From: an uncultured Phocaeicola sp.
GTDB taxonomy: Bacteria; Bacteroidota; Bacteroidia; Bacteroidales; Bacteroidaceae
Direction of reading: 5' to 3'
NCBI GenBank assembly: GCA_948956705.1
Contig: CARCZS010000033.1
Coordinates: 1 to 23,871, forward strand
DNA length: 23,871 bases
Shown here piece by piece: positions 8,018-15,781 of the stretch. A program made the position numbers and the translations under genes. Every line of letters begins with the position of its first letter. The first letter of the stretch is position 1. The notes beneath the pieces are model-generated. The model saw only the letters and a program-made list of their open reading frames with translations, had not been told where the DNA came from and made no database searches.

Positions 8018-9394
8018 ATGGCTGACATTAAAGGTAAGTTAAAGAATGATTTGAAGAATATGCCTTATATCAGGCAATTTCTTCATGAATATTTTGATTT
8101 GGGTAAAGATAAGGATAATGAAGCTTTAACCGTCGAATCTATCCGTAATGGAGTAGAGTTTAAAGGTACTAACCTTTGGATTTTGATATTTGCTATTTTT
8201 ATTGCGTCTTTAGGGTTGAATGTCAATTCTACTGCAGTGATTATCGGTGCCATGTTGATATCTCCTTTAATGGGCCCTATCATGGGAGTGGGGTTGGCAA
8301 TCGGACAGAATGACTTCGAACTGTTGAAGCGGTCGTTGAAGAGTTATCTGATAGCGACTGTTTTCAGTGTTATTACTGCTACTTTATATTTTTCGCTTAC
8401 TCCATTGGATGAAGTGCAATCAGAATTGCTGGCACGAACCTCGCCCACCATTTATGATGTTTTGATAGCTTTGTGTGGTGGTCTGGCAGGTATTATTGCA
8501 CTTTCCACTAAGGAAAAAGGAAATGTAATTCCCGGTGTAGCCATCGCTACTGCATTGATGCCTCCTTTGTGTACTGCCGGTTTCGGACTGGCAACAGGAA
8601 ACCTGCTTTATTTCTTAGGTGCTTTCTATTTATATTTTATCAATTCGGTATTTATAAGTTTGGCAACTTTTATTGGAGTGCGTGTGATGCGTTTTCAGCG
8701 AAAAGCGTTTGTGGATAAAGAGCGTGAGAAACTGGTTAAGAAGTATATCGTTATCATTACTTTAGCCACCATGTGTCCGGCGATATACCTGACATATGGG
8801 ATTGTGAAGAATACCATCTATACGGCATCTGCCAATAATTTTATTAGTGAAGAATTGAATTTTCCCGATACGCAGGTTATTGACCGTAAGATTTCGTTCG
8901 AGAATAAGGAAATTCGTGTTGTACTGATTGGTAATGAAGTTCCGGCAGCAGAAATTGCTGCTGCAAAAGATAACCTGAAGCATTATAATCTGGCCGGTAC
9001 AAAACTTATCGTGATGCAGGGAATGAATAATGAGGCTATGGATATCGGAAGTTTGAAGGCTCAAGTAATGGAAGATTTCTATAAGAACAGCGAGAAGCGT
9101 CTGTTGGAACAACAGAATAAGATACATGAATTGGAAAATGAATTGAAAGTCTATGCCGCCTATAATGCCGTAGACAAGAAAATTATCCCCGAGCTGAAAG
9201 TTCTTTATCCGTCGGCAGAAACTATTGCAATGGCTAAAACGGTGGAACTTTCTGTTGATTCGACACGTATGGATACATTGACTTTGGTCTTGATGAAATT
9301 TGCAAAGCATCCCAACGAGAAGGAACAGGAAAAGATAACCGAATGGTTGAAAGCTCGTGTAGGAGCTAAGAAACTGAAGTTGGTGATAGAATAA
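8018..9394 (+). CDS. DUF389 family inner-membrane protein
   Basis: 458 residues. The first about 45 residues are polar, followed by several membrane segments from about residue 50 to 260, including the DUF389 signature region around LGLNVNSTAVIIGAMLISPL and GPIMGVGLAIG, then CGGLAGIIALSTKEKGNVIPG and ATALMPPLCTAGFGLATGN. The C-terminal about 180 residues are soluble, with a helical coiled-coil-like patch around KRLLEQQNKIHELENELK. The biochemical role of DUF389 proteins is unknown. It starts 2 bp after the flippase stop and ends 31 bp before the S46 peptidase, so it is probably transcribed with them. The long soluble C-terminal domain after the membrane part is a feature of the Bacteroidetes members as I know them. 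Confidence 0.88.
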   Translation: MADIKGKLKNDLKNMPYIRQFLHEYFDLGKDKDNEALTVESIRNGVEFKGTNLWILIFAIFIASLGLNVNSTAVIIGAMLISPLMGPIMGVGLAIGQNDFELLKRSLKSYLIATVFSVITATLYFSLTPLDEVQSELLARTSPTIYDVLIALCGGLAGIIALSTKEKGNVIPGVAIATALMPPLCTAGFGLATGNLLYFLGAFYLYFINSVFISLATFIGVRVMRFQRKAFVDKEREKLVKKYIVIITLATMCPAIYLTYGIVKNTIYTASANNFISEELNFPDTQVIDRKISFENKEIRVVLIGNEVPAAEIAAAKDNLKHYNLAGTKLIVMQGMNNEAMDIGSLKAQVMEDFYKNSEKRLLEQQNKIHELENELKVYAAYNAVDKKIIPELKVLYPSAETIAMAKTVELSVDSTRMDTLTLVLMKFAKHPNEKEQEKITEWLKARVGAKKLKLVIE

Positions 9395-9425
9395 GAAACA
9401 GAACACTAAATAAAACACTCATGTC

Positions 9426-11552
9426 ATGAAGAAACTACTGATATTGCTTGTATTTCTACCTATATATATATGGGGTAGTGAGGGTATGTGGCTTCCTTGT
9501 TGTCTAAGTAAACAGACTCAGCAGGTGATGAAAGAAATGGGATTGAATCTTACTCCACTGCAGTTGTATAATCCCGGTGGCGCTGCACTTTCCAATGCTG
9601 TAGTCAGTTTTGGAGGCTTCTGTTCCGGTGTGGTTGTTTCGCCGGATGGGTTGGTGTTTACCAATCATCATTGCGGTTTTGATGCCATTCAGCAACACAG
9701 CACGGTGAAGCATGACTACCTGCGCGATGGTTTTGTGGCTGATTCATTGTCGGACGAACTTCCCAATCCTGACTTATTTGTCAGTTTCCTTATTCGTACC
9801 GAAGATGTGACAGAGCGCATTTTACAAGCTTTGCCACAAGATGTGAGCGAAGACGACCGTTCCTTGATTGTAGATTCTCTTTCTACGTTGATTGCTGACG
9901 AGGCAGTTAAAAATGATACCTTACTGCGTGCAGTCGTTTCTTCTTTCTATGCCGGCAATGAATTCTATCTGTCTGTGTATAAGGACTATTATGATGTTCG
10001 CTTAGTCTATGCTCCTCCTTCTTCAGTTGGAAAGTTTGGGGGAGATACCGATAACTGGGTTTGGCCGAGGCACACCGGAGACTTTTCTGTTTTCCGTATC
10101 TATGCTGATGCTCATAACGAGCCGGCAGTTTATTCCAAAGACAATGTTCCTTATCATCCCGATTATTATGCGCCTATTTCCTTGGCGGGTTATAAGGAAG
10201 GTTCTTTCTGTATGACGATGGGATATCCGGGGACCACCAGCCGTTATCTATCTTCTTATGGCGTGGAAGAACGCATGAATGCCGATAACATGGCAAGAAT
10301 AGATGTTCGTACTATCAAACAGGCTATTTGGAAAGATGCTATGGAGAAAAGTGATGCCATTCGTATAAAATATGCTTCGAAGTATGCTCAAAGTGCTAAC
10401 TATTGGAAGAATAGCATTGGGATGAATCAGTCTATTAAAGAACTGAATATAATCGAGAAGAAACGTAGGTTGGAACATCAATTGGCGGAATGGATTCGTC
10501 GGAAGCCGGAAGAACGGAACAAGTATGCCCAGGTATTGACGGAATTGGAGAACAGTTATCACAATCGTTATAAGAACGCTCGTGCAATGGCTTACTTCGG
10601 TGAATGTTTTGCCAATGGTCCCGAGTTGGTTACTGCGGCATGGTCTGTCTTGAACTTTGATTTTGAAGCGGAACAGTCGGTGTTGGAAGAGAGGGTGCGT
10701 CAATTGTTGGAGCTTTATGTCAATATTGACTTGGACATTGATAAGAAAGTCTTTGTGGCCATGCTTAAAGAATATGCGGCAGTAGTAGAGCCGGAGAGCC
10801 TCTCGGAAACTTATGCTACTATAGAAAAGGAGTTCAAAGGTGATTATCAGGCGTATGTGGACGATTTATACAGTCGGACAGAATTGGATACACCCCGCGG
10901 ATTTGAACGTGTAGTAAAAAAGGATAGCACTTATGTTCTTTTTGAAGACCCTGCCATTTCATTTGTTATTGATATGTTGGTGAAATCTTACGAGCTGAGT
11001 GCGGCTGCAGATGATGATAATATGAAAATAGAGAAAAATGAGCGCTTGCTTAATGAGGCTGTGCGTGAGATGGAATCGGATAAGGATTTCTATCCGGATG
11101 CTAACTCGACTATGCGTCTTAGTTTCGGAATGATTGGAGGATACTCGCCGAAAGATGCATTGGAATATACTTATTATACAACAACGAAGGGAATCTTTGA
11201 TAAAATCAGGGAATATAAAGGGGATAGTGATTTTGAGGTTATTCCGTCCATCGTTGATTTGCTGGAGCGTGGAGATTTCGGGCGTTATGCCACAAAAGAT
11301 GGGAATATGAATGTCTGCTTTATTTCCGATAACGATATTACTGGGGGAAATTCCGGTAGTGGAATGTTTAATGGGAATGGAGAACTGATAGGATTGGCTT
11401 TTGATGGCAACTGGGAAGCAATGAGCAGTGATATTATTTATGAACCCAACTTACAGCGTTGCATCGGGGTGGATATTCGCTATGTGCTTTATATGATTGA
11501 GAAATATGGAAAATCCACGCGCTTGATTGAGGAATTGAAATTGGTGGAATAA
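9426..11552 (+). CDS. Family S46 dipeptidyl-peptidase, DPP7-like
   Basis: 708 residues with a signal peptide (MKKLLILLVFLPIYIWGSEG), so it acts in the periplasm. S46 peptidases release dipeptides from the N-terminus of oligopeptides, feeding amino-acid metabolism. The chymotrypsin-fold triad is visible: His in TNHHCG (79-84), Asp219 in RHTGDFSVFR, and Ser643 in GGNSGSG. Eighteen residues after the Ser there is Gly661 in FDGNWE. In the characterised Porphyromonas enzymes this position is Gly in DPP7 (prefers hydrophobic/aliphatic P1) and Arg in DPP11 (prefers Asp/Glu), so this is called DPP7-like. It is the last gene of the plus-strand run and is followed by a strong hairpin. The ATG at 9426 is preferred over that at 9421, which is out of frame. 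Confidence 0.93.
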   Translation: MKKLLILLVFLPIYIWGSEGMWLPCCLSKQTQQVMKEMGLNLTPLQLYNPGGAALSNAVVSFGGFCSGVVVSPDGLVFTNHHCGFDAIQQHSTVKHDYLRDGFVADSLSDELPNPDLFVSFLIRTEDVTERILQALPQDVSEDDRSLIVDSLSTLIADEAVKNDTLLRAVVSSFYAGNEFYLSVYKDYYDVRLVYAPPSSVGKFGGDTDNWVWPRHTGDFSVFRIYADAHNEPAVYSKDNVPYHPDYYAPISLAGYKEGSFCMTMGYPGTTSRYLSSYGVEERMNADNMARIDVRTIKQAIWKDAMEKSDAIRIKYASKYAQSANYWKNSIGMNQSIKELNIIEKKRRLEHQLAEWIRRKPEERNKYAQVLTELENSYHNRYKNARAMAYFGECFANGPELVTAAWSVLNFDFEAEQSVLEERVRQLLELYVNIDLDIDKKVFVAMLKEYAAVVEPESLSETYATIEKEFKGDYQAYVDDLYSRTELDTPRGFERVVKKDSTYVLFEDPAISFVIDMLVKSYELSAAADDDNMKIEKNERLLNEAVREMESDKDFYPDANSTMRLSFGMIGGYSPKDALEYTYYTTTKGIFDKIREYKGDSDFEVIPSIVDLLERGDFGRYATKDGNMNVCFISDNDITGGNSGSGMFNGNGELIGLAFDGNWEAMSSDIIYEPNLQRCIGVDIRYVLYMIEKYGKSTRLIEELKLVE

Positions 11553-11571
11553 TCACTGCTTTTTAGAAAGA

Positions 11572-11613
11572 AGGTGTGTCAAAATGATAGATTGTTCTCA
11601 TTTTAACACACCT
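11572..11613. terminator. Bidirectional terminator between S46 peptidase and RNA helicase
   Basis: A 16-bp stem with one mismatch: AGGTGTGTCAAAATGA against TCATTTTAACACACCT, with a 10-nt loop. A/T-rich sequence follows on both sides (CAATAAAAATATAATTTT on the right). It lies between the convergent stops at 11552 and 11644 and can serve both genes. Confidence 0.85.
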
Positions 11614-11643
11614 CAATAAAAATATAATTTTAGGCTGTCAATC

Positions 11644-13533
11644 TTATTTCTTCGGCTTTCTGCGCGCCCATCCTTCTTCATCGAAGTTTGGTTCTTCGCC
11701 TTTCAGACTTTTATTTTTGCTTTTGCCTTTTCCTTTTGTATCATTGTTGAAGAACTGTTTCCAATCATCCTTCTTGGGACCACGGGCTTCAGAGTATCCG
11801 CGTTCCTCACGGCTGGGCCTCGTATTTTTTTTCTTGGCAATTTCTTTCTTGCCTGCACCGCTTTTATCGCTTTTGCCGTTATTCTCACCGGCTACTTCAA
11901 CAATAACCTTACGTCCGTTCAAGTTTACTTTATTGAGCGCGTTGATAACATCATTTGCCTGTTTCTCAGCCACTTCAAAGAAAGAAAAGTTTTGCATCAG
12001 GTCTATTCTTCCGATGGTTGTACGTTGCTTCTTCATATTGCGGTTAATCAACTCAATAATCTGATTGGCATAGAAACCGTCTGTTTTTCCTAAGTTTAGG
12101 AAAAGGCGTGTATATCCTTTTTCCGCTTTGCGTTCAGTCTTTTCGCGTGAACTGCCATAGTCTTTTCGCTCTTTAGGTTCACGTTCGCTACGACGGTCAC
12201 TTGTGCTCGGTGTTTCAATTTCGGGTGCATTACTGTAATAGTCCAAAAAGCGGTTGAACTCCATAGAAACTACGCGCTTTATCAAATCTTCCTTCGAGAG
12301 CCATTCCAGTTTGCGGTAAATGCCCGGCAAGAAAGACTCGATTTCTTCCTCGTTTACTTTTACCTTTTCGATGTCATCAATCAGTTTGATAAGCTGTTGC
12401 TCACAAATTTGCTTACCGGTAGGCATTTCGCCTATTATAAATTTCTTGTTGATGATACGTTCTATTTCACGCATCTTTCCTCTTTCGCGTAAGTTGATGA
12501 TAGCGATAGAGATGCCTGTTTTTCCGGCACGTCCGGTACGTCCGCTTCGGTGAGTATAACTTTCGGTGTCATCGGGCAAACCATAGTTAATGACGTGTGT
12601 CAGGTCATTAACGTCCAGTCCGCGGGCAGCCACGTCAGTAGCCACCAATAGCTGCAGATGGCGCTGGCGGAATTTTTGCATCACCAAGTCACGCTGTGCC
12701 TGACTCAGTTCGCCATGCAGTGAATCGGCATTATAACCGTCCTGTATCAATTTATCGGCAATTTCTTGTGTTTCCTTACGGGTGCGACAGAAGATGATAC
12801 CGTAAATTTGCGGATAATAATCGGCTATGCGTTTCAGTGCTGCATATTTATCTTTGGCGTGCACCACATAAGCAATGTGGTTTACGTTTTTGCTTCCTTC
12901 GTTTTTGGTTCCGATGGTGATTTCTTTTGCATTACGCAAGTATTGCTTGGAGATGCGTGATATTTCGGGGCTCATAGTGGCCGAGAACATCAGTGTATTT
13001 CGGTCTTCGGGAACTTTTTCAAGGATAGAGTTGATGCTGTCGGTGAAACCCATATTCAGCATTTCGTCCGCTTCATCCATTACTACATTGCCGATGGTAT
13101 CTAGTTTGGCCACTTTCCGTTCCATCAGGTCAATAAGTCGTCCGGGAGTTGCAACAATAATGTGCACTCCGCTTTTGAGCATGCGTATTTGGCTTTCGAT
13201 GGATGAACCGCCGTATACGGGAAGGACTTTCAGTCCGTCAATATACTTGGAGTAATCATTCAGGTCGCCTGCGATTTGCAAGCACAGTTCGCGTGTGGGG
13301 CAAAGAATTAACGCTTGCGGTACGCGGTTTTTTACATTAATTTTCTGGATTAGCGGCAGACCAAATGCGGCTGTTTTTCCAGTCCCTGTTTGTGCTAGGG
13401 CCACTACATCGTTTCCTTCACCGAGTAAATACGGTATAACTTCTTCTTGTACAGGCATCGGGTTTTCATAACCCATTTCTTCTATTGCTTTCCTGATTTC
13501 GGGGGAAACGCCTAACTCTTCAAATGTCTTCAT
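11644..13533 (-). CDS. DEAD-box ATP-dependent RNA helicase (DeaD/CsdA type)
   Basis: 629 residues. The Q motif (FEELGVSPEIRKAI, PMPVQ), Walker A AQTGTGKT (47-54), PTREL, VATPGR, DEAD at 153-156, SAT at 184-186, and the C-terminal motifs TDVAARGLDV and HRSGRTGRAGKTG are all present, so it is a complete two-RecA-domain helicase that remodels RNA and probably helps ribosome assembly or mRNA decay. After the core comes a helical linker and a DbpA-type RNA-binding domain at about 465-545 (YTRLFLNLGK ... RIDLMQNFSFFEV), then a Lys/Arg/Gly-rich disordered tail to the C-terminus. DeaD-like enzymes are often cold-induced; the sequence does not prove it here. It has its own promoter and a shared terminator, so it is a single-gene unit. 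I leave the symbol empty because deaD/csdA/dbpA cannot be separated safely. Confidence 0.95.
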   Translation of the reverse strand: MKTFEELGVSPEIRKAIEEMGYENPMPVQEEVIPYLLGEGNDVVALAQTGTGKTAAFGLPLIQKINVKNRVPQALILCPTRELCLQIAGDLNDYSKYIDGLKVLPVYGGSSIESQIRMLKSGVHIIVATPGRLIDLMERKVAKLDTIGNVVMDEADEMLNMGFTDSINSILEKVPEDRNTLMFSATMSPEISRISKQYLRNAKEITIGTKNEGSKNVNHIAYVVHAKDKYAALKRIADYYPQIYGIIFCRTRKETQEIADKLIQDGYNADSLHGELSQAQRDLVMQKFRQRHLQLLVATDVAARGLDVNDLTHVINYGLPDDTESYTHRSGRTGRAGKTGISIAIINLRERGKMREIERIINKKFIIGEMPTGKQICEQQLIKLIDDIEKVKVNEEEIESFLPGIYRKLEWLSKEDLIKRVVSMEFNRFLDYYSNAPEIETPSTSDRRSEREPKERKDYGSSREKTERKAEKGYTRLFLNLGKTDGFYANQIIELINRNMKKQRTTIGRIDLMQNFSFFEVAEKQANDVINALNKVNLNGRKVIVEVAGENNGKSDKSGAGKKEIAKKKNTRPSREERGYSEARGPKKDDWKQFFNNDTKGKGKSKNKSLKGEEPNFDEEGWARRKPKK

Positions 13534-13557
13534 TTATTTCAAATATCTAATTCGTTA

Positions 13558-13565
13558 CAAAGATA
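13558..13565 (-). promoter_or_regulatory. RNA helicase promoter -7 element
   Basis: On the minus strand TATCTTTG matches TAnnTTTG. It lies 24-32 nt upstream of the helicase ATG at 13533. I see no clear TTTG box at the expected distance upstream. Confidence 0.6.
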
Positions 13566-13659
13566 CGGATAATCATGGGATTATACGGTATATATGAAAT
13601 ATTTGTTTGACCGGATAGTACAATTTATAGAAAATTGACTAAAAGATGCCTGAGAGAAT

Positions 13660-13690
13660 AATAAAGGACTGCCTAAGGCAATCCTTTATT
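13660..13690 (-). terminator. Hairpin terminator after the XRE/DUF2975 operon
   Basis: A 14-bp stem with a single mismatch (C13669 opposite A13681) and a 3-nt TAA loop. On the minus strand the 3' arm ends in CCTTTATT and is followed by ATTCTC, a modest U-tract. It is about 75 nt past the XRE stop and isolates that operon from the helicase promoter. The rest of the 231-bp gap 13534-13764 holds only the helicase promoter as far as I can see. Confidence 0.7.
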
Positions 13691-13764
13691 CCTTCCCACT
13701 GTAAGAGTAATGAGGGGGCAGGTATGAGAGAATTTATATTAGAGTGTCTGTGTTGCCTGTTAGG

Positions 13765-13977
13765 TTATTCATCCTCCTCACGATACTCCAGAATATCTCC
13801 GGGCTGGCAGTCTAATTCTTTGCAGATGGCTTCCAGTGTAGAGAAGCGGATAGCTTTTGCTTTCCCGGTTTTCAGGATAGAGAGGTTGGCCGGGGTGAGA
13901 TCAATCTTCTCGGCCAGTTCTCCCAGCGAAATCTTTCGTTTCGCCATCATTACGTCTAAGTTTACTATTATAGGCAT
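13765..13977 (-). CDS. XRE-family (Cro/CI, YozG-like) helix-turn-helix regulator
   Basis: 70 residues, starting MPIIVNLDVMMAKRKISLGELAEKI. The single-domain HTH has the recognition stretch DLTPANLSILKTGKAKAIRFSTLEAICKELDCQPGDILEY, which matches the small YozG-type XRE proteins that occur next to DUF2975 membrane proteins in many Firmicutes and Bacteroidetes. Known relatives bind DNA as dimers; what this one controls is not known. It follows the last DUF2975 gene by 24 bp and is the last gene of the cassette, with a hairpin after it. A plausible reading is that it autoregulates the cassette, with the membrane proteins acting as sensor or antagonist. No operator was identified. Confidence 0.9.
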   Translation of the reverse strand: MPIIVNLDVMMAKRKISLGELAEKIDLTPANLSILKTGKAKAIRFSTLEAICKELDCQPGDILEYREEDE

Positions 13978-14001
13978 AGTCCAGGTTTTAATTATTCGTT
14001 T

Positions 14002-14604
14002 TTAAATGGTTAGGTCCTGCTCTTCCTTTATCTTCACTGCCTGTACAAAGATTTCTATCAGCAGAACAATAATGAACAGTTCTGTCCATGGGTATTTCAA
14101 TGAGAAATTGCTGAACTCATAACCTGTATATGCCAATTCATGGATGGCTTGCGAGTAGCTGATATAATTCAGCAATTCGAATATGGCTGATAAGGTTATC
14201 ATGGGATAGATGAAGAACCGGAGTCTGCGGCTGTTCTTCTGTGTCAGAATCTCTCCTTTGCTTACAGATATCAGCATACGTGCCAGGCAATAATAGCCAT
14301 ACAGTGCCAGCAATGCTATTAGGCTGGCAGGTATACTCAAAAAAGAAAGGACAGTATTGGACTTGATAAAGGATTTTACTTCCTTTATCTGAGCAGGTAC
14401 TTTGCGCTGTAAGGCCTTATTGAAGATGCTGTCTGTGGCAGCATCCTCAGTCGGATGGACGGAGAAAGTATAGGATTCTGCTCCGGGAACAGGAATGTTG
14501 TCCGCTGCGTTCCATCCGTCAATGAATCCGGGAATGAAATCGTTGATGGTACTGACCAAGAGAATCAGCACGACCAATATTCCGAGCAAACGTATTGTTT
14601 TCAT
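14002..14604 (-). CDS. DUF2975-like four-helix membrane protein, paralog A
   Basis: 200 residues. Four membrane segments: about 5-25 (LLGILVVLILLVSTI), 85-110 (LSFLSIPASLIALLALYGYY), 130-155 (FFIYPMITLSAIFELL) and 170-190 (TELFIIVLLIEIFVQAV). A roughly 55-residue polar loop separates helices 1 and 2. Between helices 2 and 3 is the ILTQKNSRRLR segment, matching the N...LR pattern of DUF2975. It ends in KIKEEQDLTI, the conserved C-terminal tail of the family. The function of DUF2975 is unknown; the constant pairing with an XRE regulator suggests a membrane signal or immunity role. It is 16 bp after paralog B and 24 bp before the XRE gene. Confidence 0.82.
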   Translation of the reverse strand: MKTIRLLGILVVLILLVSTINDFIPGFIDGWNAADNIPVPGAESYTFSVHPTEDAATDSIFNKALQRKVPAQIKEVKSFIKSNTVLSFLSIPASLIALLALYGYYCLARMLISVSKGEILTQKNSRRLRFFIYPMITLSAIFELLNYISYSQAIHELAYTGYEFSNFSLKYPWTELFIIVLLIEIFVQAVKIKEEQDLTI

Positions 14605-14620
14605 TGTTTTCCGGTATGAG

Positions 14621-15112
14621 TTAAATGGTTAATTCTTGTTCTTCTTTCATGCGGATGCCTATTTGGAACAGATATCCGATAAAAATGATGAATACCCCAA
14701 TGAAGACATATATCATATAAGTCTGTCTTGGGTTTGTTACGGGAGCGAACTCATTCAGGATGGCTTGCAGAATCCCGTTAAACTCGATGATAAGGCCGAT
14801 ATAATATATCAGATTGGCGTTAGCTCTTACAAATACCAGATTACGTTTTACATTGCGAAGCATCAGATAGATGAAAACGCTGCATACAGCCATGGATAAT
14901 AGAGTGATGCCTTGCGGAAATACTTGCCGGATAAATTGTTCGGATGCTCCTGCTTTTCCGGCATCAATGGCAGCCCGGTTAGCTCCCAACTCGAAACACA
15001 ACATTGCGTTTTGAAAGATAGGAATGAAGGTGCAACAGAAACAGATGATAGTGAGGCAAGTCATAATCAGCTTCATTTCTTTTAAGGAGTGTTCTTTGTT
15101 CTTTTCTTTCAT
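14621..15112 (-). CDS. DUF2975-like membrane protein, paralog B (short form)
   Basis: 163 residues, shorter than its two neighbours because the loop between helices 1 and 2 is reduced. The predicted helices are about 13-35 (LIMTCLTIICFCCTFIPIF), 70-88 (GITLLSMAVCSVFIYLML), 103-120 (LIYYIGLIIEFNGIL) and 135-155 (YMIYVFIGVFIIFIGYLF). The tail RMKEEQELTI matches paralogs A and C, and the mid loop VFVRANANLIYYIG keeps the spacing of the DUF2975 N...L..G pattern with less identity. It sits between paralogs C and A with gaps of 13 and 16 bp. As with the others, biochemical function is unknown. Family assignment is less certain than for A and C because the sequence is more diverged. Confidence 0.72.
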   Translation of the reverse strand: MKEKNKEHSLKEMKLIMTCLTIICFCCTFIPIFQNAMLCFELGANRAAIDAGKAGASEQFIRQVFPQGITLLSMAVCSVFIYLMLRNVKRNLVFVRANANLIYYIGLIIEFNGILQAILNEFAPVTNPRQTYMIYVFIGVFIIFIGYLFQIGIRMKEEQELTI

Positions 15113-15125
15113 GGTCGTTCTGTAT

Positions 15126-15761
15126 TTAAATGGTTAGGTCTTGCTCTTCTTTCATTTTCAGACCGATGGCAAACACTTCGGCAATGACGAATGCCAGTAC
15201 ACCAAGCAGAAGGCTGGAGTGTGAGAAGGGATTGAGCCAATTATAAGAATAACCGGATATCTTCAATGTTTGCGAAAGCTGCCAGGTATGTATGTAAGAA
15301 CTGGTCAGGGTAGCGGCGAATGTAATTATCAGATAGAGTCCCAGTCTGCGCAGCAATTTTACATTTGTCCAGCAGAAGATATCCGAACGGTTGATGTTAC
15401 GGATGAACTTGATGAACTGCAGGACGGCTTTGATACCGAATATGATAAGAATGAAACTTAGAAGAGTGCCGGTGAAGAATAGCCAGATGGGTGTATCGGC
15501 ATCGACCGCTACCATGGACTGTATCTGCCATGTCGGTACATTCTTTCCGGTCATCTCATTGTATATAGAGTCGGAAGTAGTGGTCAGGTTATCCGGGAGC
15601 AACATTAGCGGATGCATATTGTTTATGGCCCCTGTTTTATTTTCTATACCTGCTTTTCCTCCTTCGATGGCTCCCCATATCATGGCATAGATATTTTCGG
15701 ACAGAGAAAGCAGCAGGACGGCAAATACCATTGCACAGAGCAGATTCAGTTTCTTTTTCAT
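15126..15761 (-). CDS. DUF2975-like four-helix membrane protein, paralog C
   Basis: 211 residues. Helix 1 is near the N-terminus (LLCAMVFAVLLLSLSENIYAM), followed by a polar loop of about 60 residues, helix 2 (PIWLFFTGTLLSFILIIFGI), the DUF2975-like segment DIFCWTNVKLLRRLG, helix 3 (LYLIITFAATLTSS) and helix 4 (SLLLGVLAFVIAEVFAIGL). The tail KMKEEQDLTI is nearly identical to that of paralogs A and B, and the DNA around the stop codon is also alike (TTTAAATGGTTAGGTC). It starts 20 bp after the CPBP protease gene. Role unknown; its loop and helix-1 layout match paralog A best. Confidence 0.82.
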   Translation of the reverse strand: MKKKLNLLCAMVFAVLLLSLSENIYAMIWGAIEGGKAGIENKTGAINNMHPLMLLPDNLTTTSDSIYNEMTGKNVPTWQIQSMVAVDADTPIWLFFTGTLLSFILIIFGIKAVLQFIKFIRNINRSDIFCWTNVKLLRRLGLYLIITFAATLTSSYIHTWQLSQTLKISGYSYNWLNPFSHSSLLLGVLAFVIAEVFAIGLKMKEEQDLTI

Positions 15762-15781
15762 TGTTATATTTTGTTATTGGA

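Noticed and set aside
8762..9418. 218-codon minus-strand open frame over the DUF389 gene
   Set aside because: Antisense shadow; His/Cys/Phe-rich translation without domain signs, and the plus-strand gene is well supported.
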